From Rudanella paleaurantiibacter (GTDB lineage: Bacteria > Bacteroidota > Bacteroidia > Cytophagales > Spirosomataceae), in the NCBI RefSeq assembly GCF_009184635.1, contig NZ_WELI01000011.1, positions 62,001 to 126,000 of the forward strand: a DNA stretch of 64,000 bases. Reading direction: 5' to 3'. A program made the position numbers and the translations under genes. Each line of letters begins with the position of its first letter. The stretch's first letter is position 1. Below are positions 52,316 through 62,801 of this stretch, piece after piece. A model generated the notes under the pieces. That model saw only the letters and a list, made by a program, of their open reading frames with translations, made no database searches and had not been told where the DNA came from.

Positions 52316-55300
52316 TTAGTACCGCACGACTTTTTGCGTTACGGTTCCTGTTGGGGTGCTCACGCGAATCAGGTACACGCCCGGCCCAACCCGCAGCGGT
52401 AGCTGCTGACGCAGACTCACAGGCGCTACCGCGTGCGTTTCCCCATGAAGCAGGTGCCCCGAGTTGTTCACTACCTGAATGGAGAGCGGTTGCCCCTGGG
52501 CTCCCTCAATTACCACATCGACAACGTCGAGGCTTGTTGGGTTGCCTAATACGGTCAGAGTAAGTGGTGTTTCGCTCATCTTAGCCACCCGCGCGGGTCG
52601 GCTACAGAATTGGCCGAAGTCGAACACAAACGGAGTGCCCTCCGCGCCGTTCTGCCGCACCCGAATCGTCACCGGCTTGGGGTCCGCCCGCAGACCGGCC
52701 TCAATCACCCCGTTGACGTTCGTTGTCCACCCCGTTATCCCGATCGCAAAGTACTCCACTGCGGCCCCATTGCCCCCCGTAAAGCCAAAGGTGATGGCCC
52801 CAGTCTGGCAGTTGTAGCTCACGACCGTAGCGGCCAGAGGCCCGCCTACGGGTGGAGTGGTGCCGCCTGCCCCACTCACGGTGATGACAAAGCTCGTGCT
52901 GTTGCTCAGACCCCCCGGATCGGTGGCCGTCAGCGTCACCGTGCTCACGCCCGAAGCGGAGGGCGTGCCCGTGATGGTGCTGCCACTCAGGCTCAGCCCG
53001 GCGGGTAAACCCGAGGCTGAAAGTACGATGCTACCCGGTGTCTGGGCATCGGTGAACACACTACCTACATTGAGGCTGTAGCCCACGCCGACCGTCGCTG
53101 ATTGTGGGCCTACGCCATTGACCACTGTGGGCGCCGTATTGGTGGGCGGCTGGGGGTTACCCGAGCAGAAACTACCAAAGTCGAACACAAACGACCCGCC
53201 GGGCACGCCGTTCTGGCGAATCTGCACGGTGACGGGTTTAGGGTCGGCCCGCAGACCGGCCTCAATCACTTGATTGGGGTTAGTCGTCCAGCCGGTGATC
53301 CCGATGGCCAGGTACTCTACGGGTGAACCGTTGCCGCCGGTGAAGCCAAAGGTGATGGCCCCGGTCTGGCAGTTGTAGCTCACCACGGTAGCGGCCAGAG
53401 GCCCGCCTACCGGTGGGGTGGTACCGCCTGCTCCACTCACCGTCAACACGAAGCTCGTGCTGTTGCTCAGTCCACCTGGATCGGTGGCCGTCAAGGTCAC
53501 CGTGCTTACGCCCGAAGCGGACGGCGTACCCGTGATGGTGCTCCCACTCAGGCTCAGCCCGGTGGGCAGGCCCGAGGCTGAAAGTACTACGCTACCCGGT
53601 GTTTCGGCATCGGTGAAGACACTACCCACATTGAGGCTGTAGCCTACGCCGACCGTCGCTGATTGTGGCCCTACGCCATTGGCCAACGTGGGTGCCGTAT
53701 TGGCGGGTGGAACAACCGTGCCGCTGGCCCCGCTTACGGTGATGACGAAGCTCGTGCTGGCACTCAGCCCGCCCCCATCGGTAGCCGTTAACATCACCGT
53801 GCTCACGCCTGAAGTGGAGGGCGTACCCGAAATAGTGACACCATTCAATGCCAGCCCAGCGGGTAAACCCGAGGCCGACAGAATCAGACTAGCGGGGGTT
53901 TGGGCATCGGTAAACACACTACCCACATTGAGGCTGTAGCCCACACCGACTGTCGCCGATTGTGGCCCCACAGCATTGGCCACTGTAGGCGGTGTGTTAG
54001 CAGGTGGGGGCGTACCGGCACAGAAGGCCAGTGCATCCCAGCGGAAGCTGACGGTGATGTTGCCCTGAGTCGCAAACAAGGTGAAGGGTTCCACGTTCGG
54101 TTTGCCATCCCGGATATCCACAGCTACCTGCGCATCGACCGTAGCCGAGCAGGAGGTGGTGGGCCCAGTGATGCCGATAGCTGCGTAGGTGATGGGCGAA
54201 CCATTGCCGCCACTGGTGCGGAACTGAATCTGCCCGGTGGCACAGTTGTAAATCGGTTCGAGCAGAGTCAGGGGGCCACCCAGGGTGCCGGGTTGTGAAC
54301 CACACACACTCACAGGTGGCGGAGTCACACTGGCCGAGACGACAAGGGTGATCTGAGCGGTGGCCGAACAGCCGTTGGGTCCCGTTCCGGTGACGGAGTA
54401 GACCGTTGATCCGGTAGCGGAGGTGGGCGGGTTGATGGCAGGGGTGGTCGCCCCGGTACTCCAGCGGTAGGCGGTTGCCCCGCTGGCGGTGAGGGTAACG
54501 GTTTGTCCCTGGGTGATAGCCGAGCCAGGGTTGGCGCTGATGCTCACGGTGGGCAGCTCCTGACTAGCCTGCACGGTCACCGTGGCGATTGCTGAACAAC
54601 CTCCAGCCGCAGTTACGACTACCGAGTACGTCCCGGCCGTTGAAACCGTGGCGGTGTTGGTAGCTCCTGACTGGCTCAGGCCCGGCCCTGAGAAGGCGTA
54701 ACTGGCCCCGGCGGGTGAGGCTGTCAGCGTCACGGTTGGGTTAGCACAGGTAAGCGTGCCCGATGCGACGAGCGACGCATTCACCGCATTGGTGGCGCTC
54801 TCCACGGTGGTGGTGGCCGAAGCCGTACAGCCGTTAGCGGCCGTGACGGTCACCATGTAGACTCCTCCGGCCGCGACGGTGGCCGTGTTGGCGGCACCCG
54901 ACTGGTTGAGGCCCGGCCCGGTGAAGCGGTAGGTGCCCTGCCCCGCTGGTGACGCGGTGAGCGTGACGGTGGGGTTGGCACAGGTCACTGTCCCCGACGC
55001 GGCCAGCGAAACAGCAGGCAGCGTTTTGTCTTCGGAAATCGTCACCGACGCGGTGGCCGTGCAGCCGTTGGCAGCCGTAACCGTCACCGAATACGTACCG
55101 GCCGTGCTAACACTTCGGAGGGCATTCGTGCTGCCATCTTCCCAGCGGTAGCTCCCTCCACCGCTTGCGGTGAGTGTCGCAGTGGGGTTGGTGCAGGTAA
55201 GCGTGGCTGAGGTGGGGGCGATGCTCGCCGTGGGCGGAGTGGTGTTCCCCTGCACGGTTACGGTGGCGATTGCTGAACAACCTCCAGCTGCGGTAACAGT

Positions 55301-58300
55301 GACCGAGTACGTCCCGGCCGTTGAAACCGTGGCCGTGTTGGTAGCTCCTGACTGGCTCAGGCCCGGCCCTGAGAAGGCGTAACTGGCCCCGGCAGGTGAA
55401 GCCGTCAGGGTGACCGTCGGGTTAGCACAGGTAAGCGTGCCCGATGCGACGAGCGACGCGTTTACCGCATTGGTGGCGCTCTCCACGGTGGTGGTGGCCG
55501 AAGCCGTACAGCCGTTAGCGGCCGTGACGGTGACCATGTAGACCCCTCCGGCCGAGACGGTGGCCGTGTTGGCAACACCCGACTGGTTGAGACCCGGCCC
55601 GGTGAAGCGGTAGGTGCCCTGCCCCGCTGGTGACGCGGTGAGCGTGACGGTGGGGTTGGCACAGGTCACTGTCCCCGACGCGGCCAGCGAAACAGCAGGC
55701 AGCGTTTTGTCTTCGGAAATCGTCACCGACGCGGTGGCCGTGCAGCCGTTGGCAGCCGTAACCGTCACCGAATACGTACCGGCCGTGCTAACACTTCGGA
55801 GGGCATTCGTGCTGCCATCTTCCCAGCGGTAGCTCCCTCCACCGCTTGCGGTGAGTGTCGCAGTGGGGTTGGTGCAGGTAAGCGTGGCTGAGGTGGGGGC
55901 GATGCTCGCCGTGGGCGGTGTCGTGTTGCCCTGCACGGTTACGGTGGCAACCGCTGAACAGCCTCCAGCCGCGGTAACGGTGACCGAGTACGTCCCGGCC
56001 GTTGAAACCGTAGCCGTGTTACCCGGTCCTGACTGGCTCAGGCCCGGTCCCCAGAAGGCGTAACTGGCCCCAGCGGGTGAGGCCGTCAGCGTCACCGTCG
56101 GATTGGCACAGGTAAGCGTCCCCGAGGCCACAAGCGACGCGTTTACGCTGCTCGTCGCACTTTCGACCGTGGTCGTCGCCGTGGCCGTACACCCAGCCGC
56201 ATTCGTGACCACTACGGTGTAGGTGCCCGGCAATGAAACCGGGGCCGTGTTCCCGCTGCCCGACTGGCTCACACCCGGCCCGCTGAAGGCATAGCTGCTG
56301 CCCCCCGTGGCCGTCAGTACAACCGAGGTCTGGGCGCAGGTCAGCGTGCCACTGCTGCTCAGGGTGGCCACCGGCAAGGCATTCACCGTGACCGTGGTGG
56401 TAGCCACACTGCGGCCATTGCCCGCTACCGTCAAGGTAAAGGTTTGTACACCCGAGCCTGCGGTCTGCCATACCTGGCTGAACGACAGGTTCGACGAGGT
56501 GCCCGTGCCCGTGCTGCTGCCGTTGGTGAGGGTGTAGGCGTAACTGCCCGTTACGTTGCCAATCGTGGCGGTAAACGTTACCGGGTTACCCGTACAAACC
56601 GCCGTTGGGGAAGCACTCAACCCGGCAATAGTGGGTAGTGGCGCATACGTGAGGGTGAACCGGTTGGATGCCCCGTTGAGGTTGCTTGCCGCATCCTGAG
56701 CGACCCCGGCAGCCACACTCACGGACACTAACCCAGGGGTTGCGGGCGTGAAGTTGGCCGTGTACGTGCTCCCCGAGCCGGCAAACCCGCTCAGACTCCC
56801 GTTGCCCACCGTGATGTCCTCCACCACAAACCCGGTGACCGACTCCGAGAAGGTGAAGGTGAGGGGAATGGGGCTGGTGGGGGTGGGGTCCGTCGCCGAA
56901 CTGGTAATGGTCACCGTGGGCGCACTGGTGTCGACGGTAAACGTGTTGGTGTTGCTGTCCACACTGGTGTTCCCCGCCCCATCCGTCGCGCGGGCCCGAA
57001 GGGTGTGAGATCCCTGGGCGAGCGGGGTGCTTTGGGCGAAGCTCCAGTTGCCGCTCGCATCGGCGGTGGCGGTGCCCACGGTTGATCCATCCACGATCAC
57101 CGTCAGGGTGCTCGCAGGCTCGGCTGTGCCGGTGTAGGTGGGCGAGTTGTTGCTCAGCAAAGCGCCGTTGGCGGGAGTGGTCACGACCGGAGCGGGTGGC
57201 GGGGTGGTGTCGACGGTAAACGAGTTGGTGTTGCTATTGGCACTCAGTACGCCATCGCGAAATACGCTGGCGTTTACGGAATGAGGCCCGTCGGGTAGGG
57301 GTGAAGAAGATGTAAACGACCAGTTGCCGCTTGCATCGGTGGTTGTTTGGCCCTGGCTAATGCTATTGACTTTGATGGTGACAACATCGCCCGGGGCGGC
57401 CGTACCGGAGTAGGTAGGCCGGTTCTGGCCAATTACGCTACCATTGGCGGGTGTGAGCACGACGGGGGCCAGAGGGGCCGATGAGGTGGTGAAGGTTTGG
57501 AGGTTGCCGTAGCTGGTGCCCGCCGGGTTGATGGCGTAAGCGCGTAGGCTGTAGGTGGTGGCGGGGCTGAGTCCGGTTACCAGCTGACTATACGGCCCCA
57601 TGCCGGCCCCCATCATCACTTTGGTGTTGCTGGTGGTTGGGGTGCCTACCCCAGCCAGATACACTATCCCAAATTCAGTGACGGTAGCCCCTCCGTCGGC
57701 AGAAACGGTGCCCCCGAGCGTGGCCGAAATGCCGGAGATGTTAGCGGGAGCCGCTGTTGAGACCGTGGCGGTGGTGCTTAGAACCAGGGTATAGACGGCG
57801 CTGACGCCTATACACCCGTTGGCATCCTGAGCGCGCACGGTGAAGGTAAATGAACCCGTCTGGGTGGGTGTGCCCGCCAGTATTCCGGTCCCGGCTACAT
57901 TGAGGCCAGTGGGTAGGGTGCCATTTTCGAGACTGAAGCTATAGCCTCCCTGCCCCCCGGTAGCGGTAAATGTGACGGAAAAGGGTGCATTAACGATGCC
58001 GGTGGTGGTGGTCGGTATGGTAACGGTAACGACCCCGGTATTGCTGAACACGCTGGTGGTGGCGGTGGCCGTACAGCCGTTGGCCGCTGTTACTGTTACG
58101 GAGTATGTGCCAGCGGCATTCACTGTACGGTTTGCCGCGGTGGTGTTATTATCCCAGCGGTAGGTGCCTCCACCGGTTGCGGTCAGGGCCAGCGATGTGG
58201 TCGTACAGGTCAGGGTTGTACTGGCGGGTGCGAGAATGTTGCTCGAGGGGGCGGTGTTATTCTGAGTAATGACCTGCGAATCCACGGCCGTACAGCCGTT

Positions 58301-60952
58301 GGCTGCTGTCACGGTGACCGAGTAAGTGCCAGCGGCATTAACCGTACGGGTGGCCGCGGTGGTGTTATTATCCCAACGATAAGTGCCCCCGCCGGTTGCG
58401 GTCAAGATGATACTTGGCACCGTACAGGTAATTTCGGTCGTAGGAGCCGAGATGTTAGCTGAGGGGGCGGTATTATTCTGAGTAATCACCTGCGAATCGA
58501 CGGCCGTACATCCATTGGCTGATGTTACTGTTACGGAGTACGTGCCAGCGGTATTGACTGTGCGCGTCGCGGTGGTCGTGTTATTATCCCAACGATAAGT
58601 GCCCCCGCCGGTTGCGGTTAGAAGGATGCTAGGCACCGTACAGGTAATTTCGGTAGCGGGTGCCGATATATTAGCTGAGGGGGCGGTGTTATTCTGAGTA
58701 ATCACCTGCGAATCGACGGCTGTGCAACCGTTGGCACTAGTGACCGTTACCGAGTAAGTGCCAGCGGCATTAACCGTACGGGTGGCCGCGGTGGTGTTAT
58801 TATCCCAACGATAAGTGCCCCCGCCGGTTGCGGTCAAGATGATACTTGGCACCGTACAGGTAATTTCGGTCGTAGGAGCCGAGATGTTAGCTGAGGGGGC
58901 GGTATTATTCTGAGTAATCACCTGCGAATCGACGGCCGTACATCCATTGGCTGATGTTACTGTTACGGAGTACGTGCCAGCGGTATTGACTGTGCGCGTC
59001 GCGGTGGTCGTGTTATTATCCCAACGATAAGTGCCCCCGCCGGTTGCGGTTAGAAGGATGCTAGGCACCGTACAGGTAATTTCGGTAGCGGGTGCCGATA
59101 TATTAGCTGAGGGGGCGGTGTTATTCTGAGTAATCACCTGCGAATCGACGGCTGTGCAACCGTTGGCACTAGTGACCGTTACCGAGTAAGTGCCAGCGGC
59201 ATTAACCGTACGGGTCGCTGCGGTGGTGTTATTATCCCAGCGGTAGGTGCTTCCGCCGGAAGCCGTTAAGATGATACTTGGCACCGTACAGGTGATTTCG
59301 GTACCAGGTGCCGAGATATTGGCCGAGGGGGGAGTGGTATTTTGGGTAATCACCTGCGAATCCACGGCCGTACAACCATCTGCACTTGTCACGGTGACGG
59401 AGTAGGTACCGGCCGCATTGACCGTACGGGTGGCCGTGGTCGTGTTGTTATCCCAGCGGTAGGTGCTTCCGCCGGAAGCCGTCAGGGTGATGTTAGGTAC
59501 CGTACAAGTGATCTCTGTGCTCGATGGTGAGATATTAGCGTTCGGTAAGGGATTTACTGTTAATGTGGCGGAGTTTGACGTATCTGTGCCACCAAGACCG
59601 CTTGCTATACAGCGGTACTGGTACCCGTTTAGTCCACTTACGTTGCTGATGGTGAGCGTTGTACCGGTTGCCCCTGAATATGTGGAGTTGTTCGCCACGT
59701 TGACAAAGCCTGACCCTGTGTTTACCTGCCATTGGTACGAGGTTGCATTGGTGGCGGCAATGGTAAACGTTGTACCCAGTCCGGTACAGATAAACCGGTT
59801 AACCGGGTCTTGTGTGATGACCGGCGGGGGATTGTAGGTATAGCTGAATGGAACTACGTAACTACAGGCGCCACCCGATGGGGTAATTTTGGCATACAGC
59901 GTTTGTGCTCCCGACGGTAGCCCCGACGGCACAAATGTATTGGGTGCCGTAAACGTACCGGCCGACGTAGTAGCCGCCGAATTGGTGAAAATTCCGTTGA
60001 CAGTGCCTGTAAACGTGCCCTGATACGTGAAAATGGTGCTGTTGGTCGGGTTCTCATTAACGATTACCGATCCATTATTATTCGTTATGGTGCCTGATAA
60101 CGACCCGTAATTCAACACGCCACCACTCGAATTAGTAAATATCCCTCCCGTGCGTTGTAGTTGTTCCGCAATTGTGATTTGCCCCGAGTTTGTCGTTGAG
60201 CCAGACAATTGTGCCCAATCTCCGGTGTTCAAAATAATTTTTCCACAAGCCTGATTCACAACGTTCAAGCTGGCTTCAATGTAAACACCGTTGCTTACAT
60301 CAACCGATATTACTCCACTGTTTGTGAAAGATGCCGTTCCGGCAAGTTCGCCTGGGTTCGCCCACAATAGGTGTCCAACAGTGCCAGTGATTGTTCCCTG
60401 ATTATTAAAGGTTGCAGAACCAGCATAACGGACTCCAATGGTATTTCCAAGCAATGTCATGTTGCCGGTTGCAGAGTTTGTAACGCTGTTGGTTCCTCTA
60501 AATACAATGTTTCCGCCACTTGGAGAGTCGCTGTAAAAGACACCGTTGTTTGTAAATGAAGCGGTTTCAAACATCGATACTGCCCCTGACTGAGAGCTGC
60601 CTTCGATTCGGAACGTTCCGTTATTAATTATCTGAGCGTTACCATATAAGCTGACGGCAACTCCACCTTCTCCAATGGCACGTAGAGTACCCCCACTATT
60701 AATGGTTACTGTAGTGCCATTGTTTACATACATTATGAATGCATTTGCCGTAGTCCCGCTGTTTATAACCGGATTATTTGATGATACACTAATGATGACA
60801 ACATCACTTGAAGTGGGAACTCCAGAGGGACTCCAGTTGCTGGCTGTGGCCCAGTTGCTTGTAGTGCCGAGCCAGGTTTTGTCCACAGCAAAGCCTTCGC
60901 GAGACAAGCCTATTGTCAGCAAAAAAAGCAGAAGGTAAAGGTTTGGTTTCAT
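52316..60952 (-). CDS. Giant Ig-repeat surface protein with type IX sorting domain, 2878 aa
   Basis: Start at ATG 60952 gives a signal peptide (MKPNLYLLLFLLTIGLSREGFA); 60994 is the alternative. A beta-helix-like region covers about 25-370. An Ig domain (VITQDPVNRFICTGLG) is followed by seven 72-aa Cys-containing modules (EITCTVPSI...GGTYRWDNNTT), an He_PIG-type Ig, Big_13/Big_12-like modules (GNWSFAQSTPL), more Cys-containing modules and three cadherin-like ANGVGPQSATVGVGYSLN repeats. The last ~75 residues (LTVLGNPTSLDVVDVV ... GVYLIRVSTPTGTVTQKVVRY) are a typical type IX C-terminal sorting domain. It should be exported and anchored at or released from the surface, probably in adhesion or matrix. 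Confidence 0.92.
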   Translation of the reverse strand: MKPNLYLLLFLLTIGLSREGFAVDKTWLGTTSNWATASNWSPSGVPTSSDVVIISVSSNNPVINSGTTANAFIMYVNNGTTVTINSGGTLRAIGEGGVAVSLYGNAQIINNGTFRIEGSSQSGAVSMFETASFTNNGVFYSDSPSGGNIVFRGTNSVTNSATGNMTLLGNTIGVRYAGSATFNNQGTITGTVGHLLWANPGELAGTASFTNSGVISVDVSNGVYIEASLNVVNQACGKIILNTGDWAQLSGSTTNSGQITIAEQLQRTGGIFTNSSGGVLNYGSLSGTITNNNGSVIVNENPTNSTIFTYQGTFTGTVNGIFTNSAATTSAGTFTAPNTFVPSGLPSGAQTLYAKITPSGGACSYVVPFSYTYNPPPVITQDPVNRFICTGLGTTFTIAATNATSYQWQVNTGSGFVNVANNSTYSGATGTTLTISNVSGLNGYQYRCIASGLGGTDTSNSATLTVNPLPNANISPSSTEITCTVPNITLTASGGSTYRWDNNTTTATRTVNAAGTYSVTVTSADGCTAVDSQVITQNTTPPSANISAPGTEITCTVPSIILTASGGSTYRWDNNTTAATRTVNAAGTYSVTVTSANGCTAVDSQVITQNNTAPSANISAPATEITCTVPSILLTATGGGTYRWDNNTTTATRTVNTAGTYSVTVTSANGCTAVDSQVITQNNTAPSANISAPTTEITCTVPSIILTATGGGTYRWDNNTTAATRTVNAAGTYSVTVTSANGCTAVDSQVITQNNTAPSANISAPATEITCTVPSILLTATGGGTYRWDNNTTTATRTVNTAGTYSVTVTSANGCTAVDSQVITQNNTAPSANISAPTTEITCTVPSIILTATGGGTYRWDNNTTAATRTVNAAGTYSVTVTAANGCTAVDSQVITQNNTAPSSNILAPASTTLTCTTTSLALTATGGGTYRWDNNTTAANRTVNAAGTYSVTVTAANGCTATATTSVFSNTGVVTVTIPTTTTGIVNAPFSVTFTATGGQGGYSFSLENGTLPTGLNVAGTGILAGTPTQTGSFTFTVRAQDANGCIGVSAVYTLVLSTTATVSTAAPANISGISATLGGTVSADGGATVTEFGIVYLAGVGTPTTSNTKVMMGAGMGPYSQLVTGLSPATTYSLRAYAINPAGTSYGNLQTFTTSSAPLAPVVLTPANGSVIGQNRPTYSGTAAPGDVVTIKVNSISQGQTTTDASGNWSFTSSSPLPDGPHSVNASVFRDGVLSANSNTNSFTVDTTPPPAPVVTTPANGALLSNNSPTYTGTAEPASTLTVIVDGSTVGTATADASGNWSFAQSTPLAQGSHTLRARATDGAGNTSVDSNTNTFTVDTSAPTVTITSSATDPTPTSPIPLTFTFSESVTGFVVEDITVGNGSLSGFAGSGSTYTANFTPATPGLVSVSVAAGVAQDAASNLNGASNRFTLTYAPLPTIAGLSASPTAVCTGNPVTFTATIGNVTGSYAYTLTNGSSTGTGTSSNLSFSQVWQTAGSGVQTFTLTVAGNGRSVATTTVTVNALPVATLSSSGTLTCAQTSVVLTATGGSSYAFSGPGVSQSGSGNTAPVSLPGTYTVVVTNAAGCTATATTTVESATSSVNASLVASGTLTCANPTVTLTASPAGASYAFWGPGLSQSGPGNTATVSTAGTYSVTVTAAGGCSAVATVTVQGNTTPPTASIAPTSATLTCTNPTATLTASGGGSYRWEDGSTNALRSVSTAGTYSVTVTAANGCTATASVTISEDKTLPAVSLAASGTVTCANPTVTLTASPAGQGTYRFTGPGLNQSGVANTATVSAGGVYMVTVTAANGCTASATTTVESATNAVNASLVASGTLTCANPTVTLTASPAGASYAFSGPGLSQSGATNTATVSTAGTYSVTVTAAGGCSAIATVTVQGNTTPPTASIAPTSATLTCTNPTATLTASGGGSYRWEDGSTNALRSVSTAGTYSVTVTAANGCTATASVTISEDKTLPAVSLAASGTVTCANPTVTLTASPAGQGTYRFTGPGLNQSGAANTATVAAGGVYMVTVTAANGCTASATTTVESATNAVNASLVASGTLTCANPTVTLTASPAGASYAFSGPGLSQSGATNTATVSTAGTYSVVVTAAGGCSAIATVTVQASQELPTVSISANPGSAITQGQTVTLTASGATAYRWSTGATTPAINPPTSATGSTVYSVTGTGPNGCSATAQITLVVSASVTPPPVSVCGSQPGTLGGPLTLLEPIYNCATGQIQFRTSGGNGSPITYAAIGITGPTTSCSATVDAQVAVDIRDGKPNVEPFTLFATQGNITVSFRWDALAFCAGTPPPANTPPTVANAVGPQSATVGVGYSLNVGSVFTDAQTPASLILSASGLPAGLALNGVTISGTPSTSGVSTVMLTATDGGGLSASTSFVITVSGASGTVVPPANTAPTLANGVGPQSATVGVGYSLNVGSVFTDAETPGSVVLSASGLPTGLSLSGSTITGTPSASGVSTVTLTATDPGGLSNSTSFVLTVSGAGGTTPPVGGPLAATVVSYNCQTGAITFGFTGGNGSPVEYLAIGITGWTTNPNQVIEAGLRADPKPVTVQIRQNGVPGGSFVFDFGSFCSGNPQPPTNTAPTVVNGVGPQSATVGVGYSLNVGSVFTDAQTPGSIVLSASGLPAGLSLSGSTITGTPSASGVSTVTLTATDPGGLSNSTSFVITVSGAGGTTPPVGGPLAATVVSYNCQTGAITFGFTGGNGAAVEYFAIGITGWTTNVNGVIEAGLRADPKPVTIRVRQNGAEGTPFVFDFGQFCSRPARVAKMSETPLTLTVLGNPTSLDVVDVVIEGAQGQPLSIQVVNNSGHLLHGETHAVAPVSLRQQLPLRVGPGVYLIRVSTPTGTVTQKVVRY
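54600..56063. repeat. 681-bp near-identical tandem duplication inside the Ig-repeat gene
   Basis: The stretch 54933-55382 recurs at 55614-56063, exactly 681 bp (227 codons) later, with only a few base changes; the flanking parts of each unit are also nearly identical. The unit encodes about three Cys-containing modules. The frame is kept. Confidence 0.85.
58316..59214. repeat. 432-bp tandem repeat inside the Ig-repeat gene
   Basis: A 432-bp unit (two 72-aa modules) is present twice in a row with what looks like base-for-base identity, plus the start of a third. For example TGCGAATCGA at 58491 recurs at 58923, and AGTAAGTGCC at 58321 recurs at 58753 and 59185. The frame is kept, so copy number can change without breaking the gene. 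Confidence 0.88.
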
Positions 60953-61196
60953 ACGTGTTGAATAAAAAGGTTTGTGGACATGGGGTTTAGACATAGAGGC
61001 AGACGGCGTTCAAAAGGCTGCTGGCTAGAGGGAAGGGCGTTGTAAGGATTTGACAACTGTTTAGAGTAGGTTGGTTTGTGCCCGCAAGTACGACCTTGAG
61101 CCTCCGGTGCGCTAACACTCACGTTACATTGATTAACACCCACGTTACATTTTCGTAAAAAACAGCCTGTATAGCCTCCAGTAAGCCCTTGTGCTA
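60953..61196. other. Region upstream of the Ig-repeat protein
   Basis: 244 bp of non-coding sequence holding the promoter of the minus-strand Ig-repeat gene. ACTCACGTTACATTGATTAACACCCACGTTACATT near 61120-61153 carries a direct repeat of CACGTTACATT. No gene. Confidence 0.5.
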
Positions 61197-61231
61197 TAAA
61201 AAAGGCGGCCAGGATCATATCCTGGCCGCCT
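61197..61231 (-). terminator. Rho-independent terminator after the secreted hypothetical gene
   Basis: A perfect 13-bp stem (61203-61215 and 61219-61231) with a 3-base loop. On the minus strand it is followed by a run of T (complement of the A run at 61198-61202). It begins 54 bp after the stop at 61286. Confidence 0.85.
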
Positions 61232-61285
61232 AAGGAATTGCTCTCGATGGAAGGGCTATGATCCGCTAACCATTGGGTGTACACG

Positions 61286-62551
61286 TTACCGGATTGGCGC
61301 GAAGAGGAGATTCTTTTTGCTCAACACCGTACCCTTCCAGGTGCCGATTCCCTCAATTCGATACGTGGGTGGTACGCCCATCATGGTAGCTACCAGGCTA
61401 CGGACTTTCTGACCGGGCTTGAGTGTGCCATTGAGTGCATCAACGGTCGGTTTGTGGGTCTTTTCGTAGTCGGGAATCATGCTCTGATACTTCATCAAAA
61501 CCGGGGCGACCCTGATTTTGCTTGTGCCACCGAGGCCGAGCTGGTCAAAGGCGTCGGCCTGGGTTTGGGCGTCGTTGGCCGTTCCGTTTTGCTTTTTGAA
61601 AACCCGCAGAAACTCGTCGGCACTTTTGCCATCAGCCGAAAAGAAGTTGAGCCGTAATAGATATTCACCCGCGTCGATGGGGTGCGACGAAATGTTTTCG
61701 AACGTCGCATCAACCACGTAATAGTCGAGTGTGTAATCCACCTTGATAATGTCGTATGCCCGCGTGGCCGGGTCGGGGTTAAACTTGATCAGGTTATGCA
61801 CCGTAATCGTAACCTCATCGTTTTGTAAAACGGCATTGACCGGGATGGTTTTGGTCTTGCCCGTCGCCGTTGGAGTACTGCCCGCATTGGCCGTAGCCGG
61901 AGCAGCGCCCAATGTACCCGCTGAGGTGACGGTTGCGTCGGAAAAGTCAATAGCGTTGTCGGCTACAATGGCCAGGCTAACCGGCGTGTTGGCCGGTAGT
62001 CCATCCATCAGCATCACAGGGTGTAGTTTCTGAGCAACTGTAATTTCCTTAATCCTGCCCTTGCCGCGCTGCCCCTTGACGTTCTGGTATTCCAGTAGGT
62101 CGCCAATTTTGAGTACACCCTTCAGGTTGCTGATCGTCGTGAAAAATTCATTGGCCGCATCGCCCAGAAAAGCCGTAGTTGTTTTAAACGAAAACGGTCG
62201 GTTAGCGGGCACGGTTGGGTTGGCCAGATCATGCGAGCTGAGCGTTTGCCCGGCCGATACGCCATCCCCCAGCACATACAAGACCTCATCGTATCGGGTC
62301 GCCTGCCCCGCCGATAGGGGTTCGGCGAGTTCGAGCTGCGCATAGCCTTTCAGGGCCCCGTTGCGGACAAGACTAAATTCGGACCGGTTTTGCACGGTGC
62401 CACTCATCACCTTGAATTGTACCTGATACACCACAAACGGGTCTTGTTTGGCTGCGAGCGTTGCTTTGGTAAGCTGGATTTTGAAACCCTGTGCGAACCC
62501 GGACGATGTACAATACAAGGCAAATGCCAGGAGAAGATGAATGCGCAACAT
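61286..62551 (-). CDS. Secreted hypothetical protein with EF-Tu-domain-2-like segment
   Basis: 421 aa from ATG 62551, giving a signal peptide (MLRIHLLLAFALYCTSSGFAQ). The N-terminal third is a beta-rich segment (FVVYQVQFKVMSG). Around 130-195, LKGVLKIGDLLEYQNVKGQRGKGRIKEI and LPANTPVSLAIVADN resemble the beta-barrel of EF-Tu domain 2, which would be unusual in an exported protein. A Ser/Thr/Ala-rich linker (about 205-230) precedes a second beta domain (YTLDYYVVDATFENISSHPIDAGEYLL). The function is unknown. Confidence 0.78.
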   Translation of the reverse strand: MLRIHLLLAFALYCTSSGFAQGFKIQLTKATLAAKQDPFVVYQVQFKVMSGTVQNRSEFSLVRNGALKGYAQLELAEPLSAGQATRYDEVLYVLGDGVSAGQTLSSHDLANPTVPANRPFSFKTTTAFLGDAANEFFTTISNLKGVLKIGDLLEYQNVKGQRGKGRIKEITVAQKLHPVMLMDGLPANTPVSLAIVADNAIDFSDATVTSAGTLGAAPATANAGSTPTATGKTKTIPVNAVLQNDEVTITVHNLIKFNPDPATRAYDIIKVDYTLDYYVVDATFENISSHPIDAGEYLLRLNFFSADGKSADEFLRVFKKQNGTANDAQTQADAFDQLGLGGTSKIRVAPVLMKYQSMIPDYEKTHKPTVDALNGTLKPGQKVRSLVATMMGVPPTYRIEGIGTWKGTVLSKKNLLFAPIR

Positions 62552-62801
62552 GGCTGGATGGGGCAAATGGTTGTCTGTGAGTCAATAATACGCATTTTTG
62601 GTATCAAAACATTCTTGTGGGTAAGTATGGGTGTGGGTAGACCCAGGTCAAACTCTTTGGGTTTTAATGGGGGAAGGATCACCAACCGGGTTGTTGGATT
62701 GGCTCAAACCGAGGAGAGATAGTAGAGCCCCGGTTTGTTTTTTGAGTAGCTTGCCCCGCAAAACAACCCGCTCCCAGCGGTATTCCGAAACGAGTTTATT
62801 T

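Noticed and set aside
58316-59214. A CRISPR array, suggested by regular spacing of identical sequence
   Set aside because: The repeats are long, in frame and encode Ig modules of a surface protein.
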